In this document: positions 25,435 through 37,002 of the stretch, piece by piece
Numbering within the stretch: position 1 is the first letter of the stretch
Layout: each line of letters starts with the position of its first letter
DNA from: Ancylostoma caninum
Lineage: Eukaryota > Nematoda > Chromadorea > Rhabditida > Ancylostomatidae
Assembly: GCA_037903475.1 (NCBI GenBank)
Contig: JBAJFG010000352.1
Location: 434,001-498,000 of the forward strand
Direction: 5' to 3'
DNA: 64,000 nucleotides
The notes under the pieces: model-generated
Seen by the model: only the letters and a program-made list of their open reading frames with translations
Told to the model about the DNA's origin: nothing
Database searches by the model: none
Position numbers and translations under genes: made by a program

Positions 25435-28400
25435 TTACGAGAGACCCAATTGAGAATGAAGAAAATTTTTTTCCTCTCGAAGGTTGCGATTATTAGCGAC
25501 GAGGATCCTGAATTAAAGGAAGTCGGTTTGTAGCAAACCAGTAAATGCATGAAGGAGATGAGTTCCCTCGAAGAAAAAAAAGACCAACCCGAACGTAGTT
25601 TTGAAGTAGTGCGGAACGGTCGGATCTTGTTTCACTCGCTCGTACAACTTCATTTCCCATTCCTCGTCTGTGTGGCCGTCCTCCTGGATGTGTCAGACGT
25701 CAAAACTCGTTATTTACTACAGATATTACTTATGATCTCTCACTGACCATGCCCTTAGTGGACGCTTCCGTAGCTTCTACCTGAGATGTCGCTTCTGGTT
25801 GAGCAACGGAAGTGGTGTTAGCTGGACCCGCCTGTAAAGCAAAAAAGTAGCAGATGGGACAGCAGATTCTAAGATAATATCCTATTCGTTCCTATTCCTA
25901 TTTGTTCTGTCCAGTATTCCATCTCTACCGCTTTCCTTTTCCTGGTATTGTTAGTAGGTCTTGTTTTTAGTTTTTCCCCTGCTGAGAACCATTGAAGAAA
26001 ATGATATGTATGTATAATGCATTTCTTACCAGGGGAGGATATTAGTGTGGCCCGACAACTCGCAACGAGCTGTATACTGCAAAATGCAGTTTTCGATGCT
26101 GATCTCAAATCCGTTTTCCTTACCTGCTGCGGAGTTCTCTCTGAAGAGTTACGTGGCATGATCCCAGCTTGCGCAAGGCTGCCAAACTTTGGCTCTTTCG
26201 GAATATTCTGCCAAAATAATGCGGGACCTTATCAGCATCCAAGAAAAATTTAGAACTTTTGACTAATTCTAATTAATTCATAAGTTTGAAACAGTTTCCG
26301 CGCACAATTTTCGCGGAATAAAGTCAAAAGTCAGATTTGGCCGGTCTAGACTAGCCGATATCATGCCATGTAACTTTTCACAGAGAAGTCCGCAGCAGAA
26401 AACGAAGACGGATTTAAGATCAGCATCAAAAACTGCATTTGACAGTGTACATTTCATTACAAGTTGTCGGAACCCCCTAGTATCCCTCCCTGGTTAGCAT
26501 AGATGACTGTTCCCTCTCAACAGAAAAAAAGAACTCATCAGTGGTAAAAAAAACCAAACATCGAACGCACGCATACCCTATTACAAACCAAATGTGAATT
26601 TCATTTTTTATTTTTTGTAGTTAGTCTAGCAGCTGTAGGCAGTTGTTGAAGATAGAACCACATTAACATCTAGGAAAAAAAATGATCCTGAGAATAGAAT
26701 CTACGAAGAAAAATGGTGTGAGAATGACTTCAGCCATTCTGCATTGCGATTCGGCTTGCTCCAACTGCGAAGCATTTGGCTTTGATCGAGCTTTTTGATC
26801 GTGGAAAAAATTGTTTGTTTTTTTACTACGGGTTGTTGAAGGTATTGAGGCGATAGCGACAAAATTATCTAAAAATTATTGTCTTCTTAATTGCAGTGAC
26901 AATAGCCGAGTCTGAGCAGTCATTAATGACTTTGTTCATTTTATTATAACTGCAATGTTCATTTTATTATAACTGCAACTAAGCAGTAATCTTTAGTGGC
27001 CTCAGAACTACAATCGAGACATGCATTGTATGCTGGAAGGTATTTCCTAGCACATTCTATTTTCTAAATTCATAACATTGAGGAATTCCGAGTGGGAGCT
27101 ATGAATCGGCCAGAAAGACAAAATCAATAGATTTTTTTTCACTTACAGTTTCACAGCTTGGCAAGATCGTATGTGCACTGTCAACCGGCTGCAGTGGAGC
27201 CGAACAGCTGATTGATGCAGAACCGGATGGTTGGGGATCGCATGGTGCAAGAATGTCCTTAAAAAATTGATAAAACATCTGGTTACCAAATAACTAAATG
27301 TTCTCTCGGGAAAAGTGGCGGCTTATAGATAAGAACATTATACAGTGCTTCGCATGTCAAACGATATTAGTGCACAATATTGTTTTATCTCAGAGCCTCA
27401 TGGAAAAATATTTTTTTATTTGATCACTGAAAACTGATTGATGATTTTATTATTGTAGTAAGCGTTCGGCTTACAATGCCTTTTTCAAATCTCAGAATTG
27501 ACTATTCATCGTTGTTTTATCATAAGTTGAGAACATAAATCTATTACTAAATCGGAAGCGTAGTTAGCGCAGTGGCAAAAAGCGCCGAAGAAACTCAGGA
27601 AACTTAAAAACCGTGTCCTGCATGAGATTAAAGGCAGTGTCCAGGCAAAAATTTCGACACTTCAATTCTTCCATCCTGTTACTCTACTCGACGAGCTGAT
27701 TGCAACTGTATAGGTTTTACCCGTAGAAACCTTGAAATATGTGGTTTTTAGAAGGTTGAAAGTTACGATTTGGACGAGTTGTCCGGGCTTCTCGAACTCT
27801 CGAACTTTTGGACAAACCAGCTAATTATTGCTACAGAAGATTCTAAGGAACATTTTCTTGATTGCTTTTTGCTTTTTTCCACTAGTATTTCTACCAGTAA
27901 CCATTTTTTTCCGAAATTTGGAGCGAAATTCTGAACTGATGCTAATTAAAAACCTGTCAAATTTAACGATGCGTGTTCAACAAGATAGCACATGTTGGTG
28001 TGAGTTCCATCCGCAACACAAGAGAATAGAGAGGGAACAGACTGTTAGACAGTAAAATATGTTTTTACAATCTTAGACATGACTTAACATGTTTTCACGA
28101 AATCTTGGAAGGGGCGGAGCGGGCACTGGATCGGCTTTGGGTACCAATAGTGAAGATTCTGCCTGGACACTGCCTTTAAAAGAAGCAAATCCCACGATGA
28201 AGGCATGCAATTTTTTACACAATAGTTCTGTATCAGCAATGGTCAAATCCATGCAAAACCCATGCGTCTCTAAAAATCCGATGCAAATTCGATACAGAAC
28301 GCACAAAAAACCCATGCACGAAAAACACTTATGCAAAGTCAGTCCATGCGAAATCCATGAGTATGCATGGGTTTTGCATGGACTGACTAATGCTCGTATA

Positions 28401-31400
28401 GAACTACTGATTAGAAAAACCGCGTTTTGCATGATCACGCATGTCTTGATCGTGGGATTTGCATCTTTCAATCTTACGCAAAACACAGTTTTTAATTTCC
28501 CTGAAAAGAAAACGTAGAAACAGCGTGTTGCATCGGCGTACATGGGTTCTGCATGGGTTTGAGAAAATCGTGGATTTTTCGTGAAATTTGCATCGGATTT
28601 GCATAGGCGTTGGATACGCATGGGTTCTGCATGGATATGTACGGGTTTTGCATGGATTTTACCATTGCTGGTATAGAACTATTGATTTAAAAAACCGTGT
28701 TTGCTCAAGCACGGTCGTCTTAATCGTTGGATTTGTATTATTCATTCACATGCAAAACATGATTTCCTAAGTTTCCTGAGCAAGTTTTGCTTACCTACAA
28801 AGTTTGTGAAATGGAACAAGGTTTGTCTGAAGAAATGAAGAACTGACGTAGGGTGCACCCCCCCCCCCTCAATTTACAGTTCAGGGTACATGCGCCATCA
28901 AATGTCTCCTCCTTTCTGAACTAAATTCGGTTGCGTAGTGTATTCCATAGACGGATTCATCAACGATGACCAGTTATCCTTTACCCTTCAAGAATGCTTA
29001 CGGATCTGAAGGCATCTTCCGCGGAGTCCTCCTTGAAAAGAAACCGTATTAAGCCGACTGGTGTTTTGTGGACCGTAGTATGTTCCCTGGAAATATAAAG
29101 AAATTAATGTGTTAAACAATGCTGAACAAGACAGCTGAAACTAGGACCTTAGCGCATGTATTACATAGACAAGAAAAAAGTGATTAAATCTTCGTGAGAT
29201 CTCCTTCAAAAGCGTATTCGGAAGCCGATGCTGAGAATCTCGTCCTTCGGCAAACCTTCTCAAGACGTCTAAACTATCGGAATTGCTTTCGAGCAGTACG
29301 TAGAGCGACTTGACAGCCCTCTTTGGGAACTCACAGTACTCGTCAAAGGAATCGCAGTCGAAATCGCTTTCGATGAATAGCTGCCCACGTTTGTTCCAGT
29401 TCAATATGCAGTTCCCGAGTGTCTTGACCAGCTTTTGTTTCTGGAATTCCCATAAATTGAAGTTAATTTGACGTGAAATGGACTGAACAAAAAGAAGAGC
29501 CAAATTTTATTGTCTCCTGCCTTCCTGGATAAACAATTTCTGCCCTCCAAATACTGGATAAGCAGGCAGAGCCATGCTTAGATGCGCACATGGCTCTGTG
29601 TATACTTCGTCGCGCAAACTGTTCAAAAACAGCTGACTGGTCCCATGTGGAAGCATGCACATACCACGACCGCATTGTGAAATCACCTTAGTTGATGGCA
29701 TCCAGTCGAACAGTGCACCTAGCACTTTCACCGCATAGGTTATTATCATTGATATTCGTACGAAACCCCTCATTCTCCTGAAAAAAAAGTTCAGTAGTCT
29801 GATGTACAATACGCATTATGCGTGGTTTTTTTGAAGAAATTGTGAAACTGCAGAGATAAAACTCCCCACTCAATGGGTGAGATTCAAAGGTTTGTGGTAC
29901 AAATCGTAGATAATCTACAAAGAAAAAGACTTACTTTGCTGTCTGGATATAGAGGTAGTTCCTGAAAACAAAAAGAATGTTTGAAGATTATTTGCGTGCA
30001 GAATGTAGATTAAACAACTCACCCATAACGAATTCTCGACTGAGAGAATTTCAGAAGTTCAGCATACTCGTTCATCTGTGCGATAAATACAGGCGAATCT
30101 TCACGAAGCCTTGCGAAGAGCCTTTCACCCAGTAACAATCTGGTGATTTCTGGTGCAGGTAAGTGAGCCACCTGGGGAAAAAAGATCTAATAAATTTCTA
30201 TGTTGTCTTCTGTCCGGAACTGACCAATTTGGCGACTTTAATAAGTGAATATTTTCGAGAAATCGGTAGGAAATTGAAAGCAACAGCCGTGGAAACTTTC
30301 GAACCCTGATTTTCATTTTCGAGGGATATGAGCATAATTCGGGTTTGCTTCGCTGTGCCGAACGTACTGGAATCAGCCGTTTTGCTGCAATTCTCGTAAA
30401 ATCCACCACATTTTTTTTCACTGTGGATCCTTCTGGTTGTTTTTCCTGCAATTTTCGTTGTTTTCGTAATCCTTGAACCCTTCTTATTATTGTTTCCCGG
30501 TATTTATATTTGTTATGTTTTGTAAAAAGTTCAATTTTCAACCATTTTTCTTCCATAAGAGAAGTCCATGATGTTTTGATTTTCATGTGACGTCTTTTTT
30601 GATTGATATATTGAAGTGGTAAATTGGGAATGCGCGTTTTTGCTTAGAACAAAATACTTTCTGGAAACGGAGCTACAACACCCCAGTTCAAGTTTTATCC
30701 AGAATTAGTTGTATAACTGAACCTTCGACATCCTACACAGAGAGAGTGACCGCTCTCTTGCGGGTTATAGCAGCGTCACGGCCCACTCAAATTTTGCTTT
30801 TGCAGCAGTTCTTGCACTTTTTTCTCCACCAATGAAAGCTTTACTGAACGAAGCAAACTATTTTCTGATAGCACCAGGCTGTTGTAATAGGCAATCACCA
30901 CCGCGACTCCGGATTCCAGATATGAAGGGCAGGACAGTCAATGAAACGATTGGTGTTCACAACATCGGTTCAGTTACCCAAATTCGGGGACATTTTCGAG
31001 TGATCGATTTTTGCACGGATTTAGCCAGATGACGCAGCAAATATTCTTTTAATTGTTAATACGACCTGTGGTAGTGCTCTGTTGAAGTTTTACTTTCTTT
31101 AACGACATAAAACGCAGAGAATGGAAACTCAGAACTTTCGGCTGGTCTTCTTATAAAATTCTTAAAAAAAGGAATGAAGAGCATAATTATTAAATAAGCT
31201 ACATATCAGAAAATTCTACGTGAATGGCTCTTTCAGAAACTACAAGTGTTTCATAAGAAAGGTTCGCCAACACATTTATAAAGGCGTTGAAATCTCAGCA
31301 CGCATCCCCAGTTTACCAACGTAGTATATTTTGTAATGATTATTTCTCTCGGTAAAATGCGGCAACGTTGCAGTTCAGCAAAAAAAACTGACAAGGGAAG

Positions 31401-34400
31401 TGCAACAGGCCAGACTCGCAAATCGGAATGAAACCTATCTGGCTTGAATCTTTGTTGGAGAGGGTGTTACAGTATATATTTCATTATTGCCCTCGATTCC
31501 AAAAAACAAAAATCCCACAACAGTACCATATGCGCTGCAGCACTCGTCCGTCAGCGATTTTAAAAATTCTTTCTGTTGTATATTGGACATTCCGTGCTCC
31601 CCGTTTCCGCGCTATGCTTCGTTACCCTTGGAAGGCGGCAGGGTATACTGATTTAGATCCAGGCTCTTTCCTCACTCCAGTGGAAGCCTGCTTCCCCTCT
31701 GATCTCTGCAGTGAATGCGACTGTAATGATTGTAGCAGAATTTCTTTCATTGTCTGCGCGTATTGTTCTCACCGCTTTTGCTTTGAACACTTCATTGTCT
31801 GTGTGCACCGTTGCTGCCAGTAAATGCTTTCTCATTGACCATCCTTTTTTTGTTTTGAATGAAAATTTTACAATTTTCTAGCGACTCGAGGGAAAGCTGT
31901 ACGATCACTAAACTACGTTCATAGCATAGTAGTTATTCTATAGCTAGTACGTCAGTAAAGACAAGTGTTGTCTTCTAGCCCTCCAAAATTGATTTCAATA
32001 ACATAGGAGGAATAAAAAACAAAAATGCAAAACGAGTGTCAATGACGGGATCCAAACCCTCGACCTCCTGCCTATCAGTCCGCATCCTCTCCACTCGGCC
32101 ACCTCGTCGCTGACGGACTAGTGCTGCAACGCATATAGTACTGTGGTGGGATTTTTGTTTTTTGGAATCGAGGGCAATAATGAAATATATACTGTAACAC
32201 CCTCTCCAACAAAGATTCAAGCCAGATAGGTTTCATCCCGATTTTCGAATATGGCCTCTTGCACTTCCCTTGTGAGCGGAAATTCAGCAGGTGGAAGGTG
32301 CTGCTTTATCATTCCTTTGATATCAGCCCTTACCCCATCGCCCGTGCAGCTCGACCACACCCGAGATGTGGAGAAATCTCACCTGGTAAACAAGAGACGC
32401 ACAGTCGCTTCCACCCTGCAAATCTTCAAGGGTTGGCGAATACAGCTCAACCAGTGGTATGCAAGTATTCATTTCCTGAAATGAGATGACGTGAAAATGA
32501 GAGGTGTGTAATAACAGGATAATGACTGCAGCACGGTCTACTAGAACACAATGATTGTGAAAGGAACGGATATTCCACCCAGAAGGGGCCTTTTTATTGA
32601 ATATTCACTGAGTTAATCTGCTCTTGTTGTAAACATGAGTGTTGTGGCTTCTGGTATTAACAGTGGAACCAAATAAAATCATAGCGCAACTTGCATCTAC
32701 ATATTACGCCAAGACTCTATGGAGTTCTAACAAAAAAAAATTCAAAATTTTTATGAAAACCCGGAATCAGCAAGATTGCTAACCCTGCAAGAACCTTTCC
32801 TCCGAGTTGTTTTAGTTTCTATTGTGAGTTTCTTTTAATGCCATTTCCACGTGCCGAATATTCTAGCCTTGCCCATATCCTTTAATCATCTTTGTTAAGA
32901 TGTTTGTAACAACCATAGAACTATTATGTATCAGTGGCTGATACAATCTCGGTAGGGAATGGAGCTCCAACCCCCGAGGAATGGATTGGCAAACTTTCTA
33001 GAAATACTTTTTCAATTGCATTCATTTTTTGGCAACCAAAGTCCGGATTTTTCACTAGTATCATTTAAGTTCCAGCCCGAATTGGTCTAGACACCAGCTC
33101 TTGTTCACACGCTCACTCCCCCCAACCCCCACTCTGCAACCTGCACTGCTACTAGCGGGTTTACACTGCTAATTTACTGTCATTTAGTTCTGGCATGGTG
33201 TTCTCCTTAGATCTAACAGTAGGAAGAAGACAACAAAGGTCGAGTTTCACCTTTTTTAATCTCTTCTCTCGTTTCACTTCCCTATGACTTTTTCTCGTTG
33301 GCTCACCTTTACGCTAACTGATAGCGCATCTCGATGGACAGTGAATAAATGAACGAAATGAAGTACAGCAGATACTCGTTCAGGAATCGGCCGCGGAACA
33401 GCAACATACGAACGGCTCACCTCATCAGAAATACAAAAGCGGAAATGCACGCCAAATGAGTTCAACTCCCCGTCCACGGTCCATGGGGATGAAACGCTGG
33501 TAGAATCCTAAAGTCAAAATGTCAGGAAATAAAACAACCCTAGCAATAAGAAGCTTTACCAAGATCTTCAATCGGAAGAACGCTTCACCACTCTTCGAGA
33601 ATTTTGCGACCACTTGATTTCTGAACATTGTTTCTGAATGCGTGGTATAACCATACAAGGTGCGTCAAAAGTTTTTGGACAATCATAATCACTCGTTTAA
33701 AACATACAGAACTTACAAAAACTGATGAATATTTTCTGTTTATAACCTAGATATGAGCACAAATGCTTGTTTTGATTCTGAAGCCACCTGCTCTCGAAGG
33801 CATATAGACACCGGAAAGTCCAGGTGAGACATGGATCCGGCGCGCATGTACCTAGCCGAGGTCGTTTCCTCTAATCGTTTCTCTACCTATTTGCGAGGAA
33901 ATTCGAAACTGCTGTGGAGGACAGTAGAATCTTTCCACTATCACACCTAAAAAATCTCTAAAATTTTTTGGAAATGTGTAGGGTATCTCTAGGTTCAATC
34001 TTAACCTGTTTCTCAACAGTGGTCAAAGCTTTTGAAAGCATACGCAGGAATCGTACTACAACATACTGCTATTTTCGACTGCTTGAGACTTGAGACGGGT
34101 GGTAATGGGGCGCTCCCAGGCCACTGTGATTGGCGCATTCAATGAATGCACCAATCACGACGACCTGGGAACGCTCTGTTCCTCATCACGATGACGCACA
34201 CCCGCTTGAGACCGATTTCACCACCGTTTTCTATCAGAGACTTGCTCTTTCATAATACATGCATTTTAATCTGGCATTTATAGCGTGAGAGAATTGCCCA
34301 TTGAGAGAGTATTCTTCCCCGGGGATAAATAATCGCCTATCGGGGTCCTACATCTATCCGGGAAGATTCCGTAGTGTTTTGTAGATTCTAGTCCCTTCTT

Positions 34401-36262
34401 GACACCATACAGGAATTCGGGTTCCTTTCCAAAACTTCGGAAAAGCCTGAGATGAATTTGACGTCAACAATGTGCGTGCCAGGTCAACACCTCACCTACA
34501 TTTTTCCAAGCTTGAGTCGCTACAACGCAAGGTAATGTTAGAACCAGAAATATTATTTATCATTACAACTGAACTGCTAACATATAACGAGTACCATTTT
34601 TCCCATTTTTTCTTCTCCATGTTTTGAAGACCGCTTGTTCTTGTCAACGAACTTTAGGCGCACCTTGTAGCATCATCCGGAAAATTTACCTTAGGGCGTG
34701 GACGCAGTACAGCACGAAAAATCGCATAGCGTTAGCGAAAAGACATTCCAGGAGCTTGGTGACTTCTTTGAGTGGCAGACCCGTAGCTTGCTGGACATCA
34801 GATGGGTCAATTGAAGTAAAATTGCCTAAAGAGAACCGCATTGCTCTCTCTCTTTCTCTATTCTACGGTATTTAAAGTGTGGATGGTACGGTGTTGAAGT
34901 GTCAAAATATATAAGAAAAGTCTCACATAAGTTGATCTCGTAAAAAGAATCGTCGACTAGGGCCATTCCCAGCCTGGCTTCTGCAAGGCGTTGGGCGAGA
35001 TGTCTGCAGAAACGTCTACGCTAAAACAAGTGAGATTACATCTCCATTATCGAACCTGAGGTGGAATAGTACCTAAGACTTTACCATGCCTAAGTCCCAA
35101 TGGGGAGTAGAGAGGATGAATTTTAAAACGAGTTCGAAATAGAAGCCGATTCCAGCGGGCGCTAGGAATTGTTCGCTAAACAGGAAAGGTAGAAATATTC
35201 ACAAGAACAAGCGTCCTGGAGAAAAAAATGGGCAGCCGAATGGTGAGATTGGAGAAGAACGAGTACGGAATGGAAACTCTGTTTTAAATGATTCTTACAA
35301 TCACCAACTTGTACTTATAAGGTTTAGCTATATACTGTGACCTAAAGCGTAAATGTGCAACAATATTCGAGGAGAAGTGCTATCCAGAGACAGGCAACGA
35401 TACTTGAGAATAAGTTTGACCAATCAGACTAAATAATGAAACTTTCTTACGTGCAGTCTTCAGACAGAAGAAGGCGTGCTGAATGTTTCCGAACAAGCAA
35501 ATTATTCGCCACCACTCTAAATAAATTCATTTCAAGGATTCTGTTCGATTCACAATCAACAGTTACAGACCTCAAGTCTAGCAAAGAGTGCCTGTGTTTC
35601 AGCTCTCGACAGAGATCCAGAATGTTCTGTCCAACGACGGAGTGCCTCAGCATCAAGAATATGCGACTGCCACACAGCAAACTAGCAAGATCTTCGACGG
35701 GAAGGTATGAGACCTGGAAAATGAGGAATCTAATCTCATAGAGCACACGAAAAAACGAAATACTTTGAAATCCTCCATGACTTTCCTATTGGGAACCATT
35801 TTACAGGCCACAATCGAGCACAACTAGAGCTATTTATTTCTCTAGAAGGTAGTAAATTGCTCCTGAAGAAGTAGCTGGAGAAGGTGCTGGCATAGGTTTT
35901 CCATAAGTTTTTCTTTTCGTAGAACGCAAAGCAAAAAATACCTCATCCAGCATAGATCCGCGCTTGCTGGTATCAGCATTGAAGTCGTCCAGCGTCGGAA
36001 CATACACCCGACCGTCAATGTACGTGCTTTCCCAGTGCTCCTTTGGTCGGACTTTTTTCCTTGGCAGTTCCACATGTGAGGATGTACTCTCATTCAATGT
36101 CGGCTCATTATAGTATGAATCATGCGGTGTAGTCCGCGACTTAGTTGTGAGCTTCTTCGTTTTGCCTCGAATGGAAGGGGCAGAAGTAGCTCTACGGAGA
36201 TGAGCAGAGTGTTGAGCGCTCGGCGATTCAGATGTTTTCCTCTTCTTCGCTTTAGCCATCAT
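25435..36262 (-). CDS. Gene A: unrecognised two-module protein, tandem paralogue of B and C
   Basis: About 700 residues in 18 exons on the minus strand: 35942-36262, 35571-35713, 35451-35516, 35085-35175, 34927-35020, 34690-34825, 33560-33633, 33421-33507, 32383-32475, 30023-30171, 29935-29961, 29687-29777, 29148-29440, 29002-29086, 27147-27257, 25748-25831, 25589-25683, 25435-25507. The exon set was built by aligning to gene B; most exons match B in length. The N-terminus is basic (MAKAKKRKTSESPS), a likely nuclear signal. Module 1 runs from YVPTLDDF through LPVEDLASLLCG and ends FFVLYCVHALR. Module 2 runs from YSPTLEDL through LPAPEITRLLLGERLF and ends FFLVYVIHALR. A variable linker follows, then DEEWEMKLYERVKQD and the final exon (NRNLREEKNFLHSQLGLS). 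Exon 29148-29440 reads through a former intron. The junction between 34690-34825 (phase 2) and 33560-33633 (needs phase 1) does not fit and is unresolved. Function unknown; I recognise no catalytic motif. Confidence 0.8.
26030..26500. repeat. Inverted-repeat element in gene A
   Basis: Left arm includes AAATGCAGTTTTCGATGCTG, then ATCTCAAATCCGTTTTC and GCTGCGGAGTTCTCTCTG. The right arm (26380-26500) reads the reverse complement: CAGAGAGAAGTCCGCAGC, GACGGATTTAAGATCAGC, ATCAAAAACTGCATTT. Arms are about 135 bp with a centre of about 200 bp. Non-autonomous; lies between the exons ending 25831 and starting 27147. Confidence 0.8.
27625..28780. repeat. Inverted-repeat element and CATGGGTTTTGCATGG-rich repeat block in gene A
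   Basis: A terminal pair, TTAAAGGCAGTGTCCAGGCA near 27633 and its reverse complement near 28160, bounds one element of about 550 bp. From 28190 to 28780 the sequence is dominated by CATGGGTTTTGCATGG and its complement (CCATGCAAAACCCATG), with repeated TATAGAACTA(C/T)TGATT. These form overlapping direct and inverted repeats. Open frames in this block on both strands are by-products of the repeat. Confidence 0.7.
31381..32275. repeat. Foldback element FB1 with tRNA-like centre, in gene A
   Basis: Left arm 31385-31555 and right arm 32095-32275 are about 170 bp inverted repeats. Example: GGCTTGAATCTTTGTTGGAG on the left, and CTCCAACAAAGATTCAAGCC on the right. The ends (GACAAGGGAAGTGCAACAGG) match the FB1 copy at 1186-1482. 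The spacer of about 540 bp includes a tRNA-like stretch. It sits between exons 30023-30171 and 32383-32475 of gene A. Confidence 0.85.
32044..32108 (-). pseudogene. Degenerate tRNA-Ser-like sequence
   Basis: On the minus strand: GACGAGGTGGCCGAGTGG, with a canonical Pol III A box (TGGCCGAGTGG), and 3' the B-box-like GGTTTGGATCC (consensus GGTTCGAATCC). The 5' half resembles eukaryotic tRNA-Ser. Only about 65 nt long, lacking a long variable arm and with a 3' acceptor strand (CCCGTCA) that pairs poorly with GACGAGG. Most likely a tRNA-derived segment carried by the foldback element, not a working tRNA. Confidence 0.6.
34085..34225. repeat. Short hairpin element with inverted CCAAT motifs, in gene A
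   Basis: GCGCTCCCAGGCCACTGTGA followed by TTGGCGCATTCA, then TGAATGCACCAATCACGACG and ACCTGGGAACGCT. The arms 34108-34142 and 34143-34177 pair with few mismatches and almost no loop. Outer flanks (CTTGAGACGGGTGGT and ACCACC further right) extend the symmetry. Small MITE-like element in an intron. Confidence 0.7.
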
Positions 36263-37002
36263 GGTGTAGGAAGGATCTTTGGGATCTTATTCACAACACG
36301 GGATGGAAGTTCTGAAAAGAAAGACTCCGAAAAAATTTGTCTTCGAAGCGGAGCTGGACGAGGCCCCGACAAATCTCAAGAGACAACTAAATTCACATTA
36401 TTATTTCAGATATTAGTGTTAAGGTGTTGCCTCGATGAAAAGACAGCTATGCTTATATCTCGGTCTTTTTACTGATTTTTGAAGAAGAGAGAGAAAGCGA
36501 GGGAGAGAGAGAGAAGTAAAATATGAATCATGTTGCCACATAATTTCACACTGCTTGAAAATCTTCAGTAAGAAAGCATCTATAAAGGATCAAGTAGCGA
36601 AAGCCTCTAATCGAAGTTTGAACAACAACAGCTAGAGGTTTTCTGCCATCTTTTTTCAATAGGAACCCCTTTTCACCGCGATAGACTCCAGTAAGCAACG
36701 AGGCAAAGAACGGCGTCGGGTTATGTTAGAGGTCACTCACTTTAGTATTTCGATTCTCCCAATCCAAGCACTCCAGTGATCTGATATCCAGCGTTTGGCG
36801 GATCCATACCCCTACTAAATAATGCGGTATTTGAAATTTTCAGGAGAGCTTTTTCGTTTTTCTGGAGTTTGTTCGCAAAAATAAAAGTATGCGCAGAAGT
36901 TGGGCAAAATGGTGTGACTTCTGCGAAACGCTCCAGACTTGCCACAAAATCCTACTAAGTTGTAAGCGCAAACCGTTGACCCTGCTGGGCATAAGGAAGG
37001 TA
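36263..37002. other. 5' flank of gene A
   Basis: Gene A starts at 36259 or 36262 (two adjacent ATGs; the second gives a first exon of 318 bp, the same as gene B). Upstream there is no further supported exon before the mariner insertion at 37003. A purine-rich (GA)n-like tract is at about 36480-36515. Confidence 0.4.

Noticed and set aside
27553..27600. A-box-like word (TTAGCGCAGTGG) suggesting a tRNA gene
   Set aside because: No B box or cloverleaf follows; it is the flank of an inverted-repeat element.
28073..28621. 182-residue minus-strand frame and 142-residue plus-strand frame
   Set aside because: Both arise from the CATGGGTTTTGCATGG-rich repeat block; the translations are repetitive and mirror each other.
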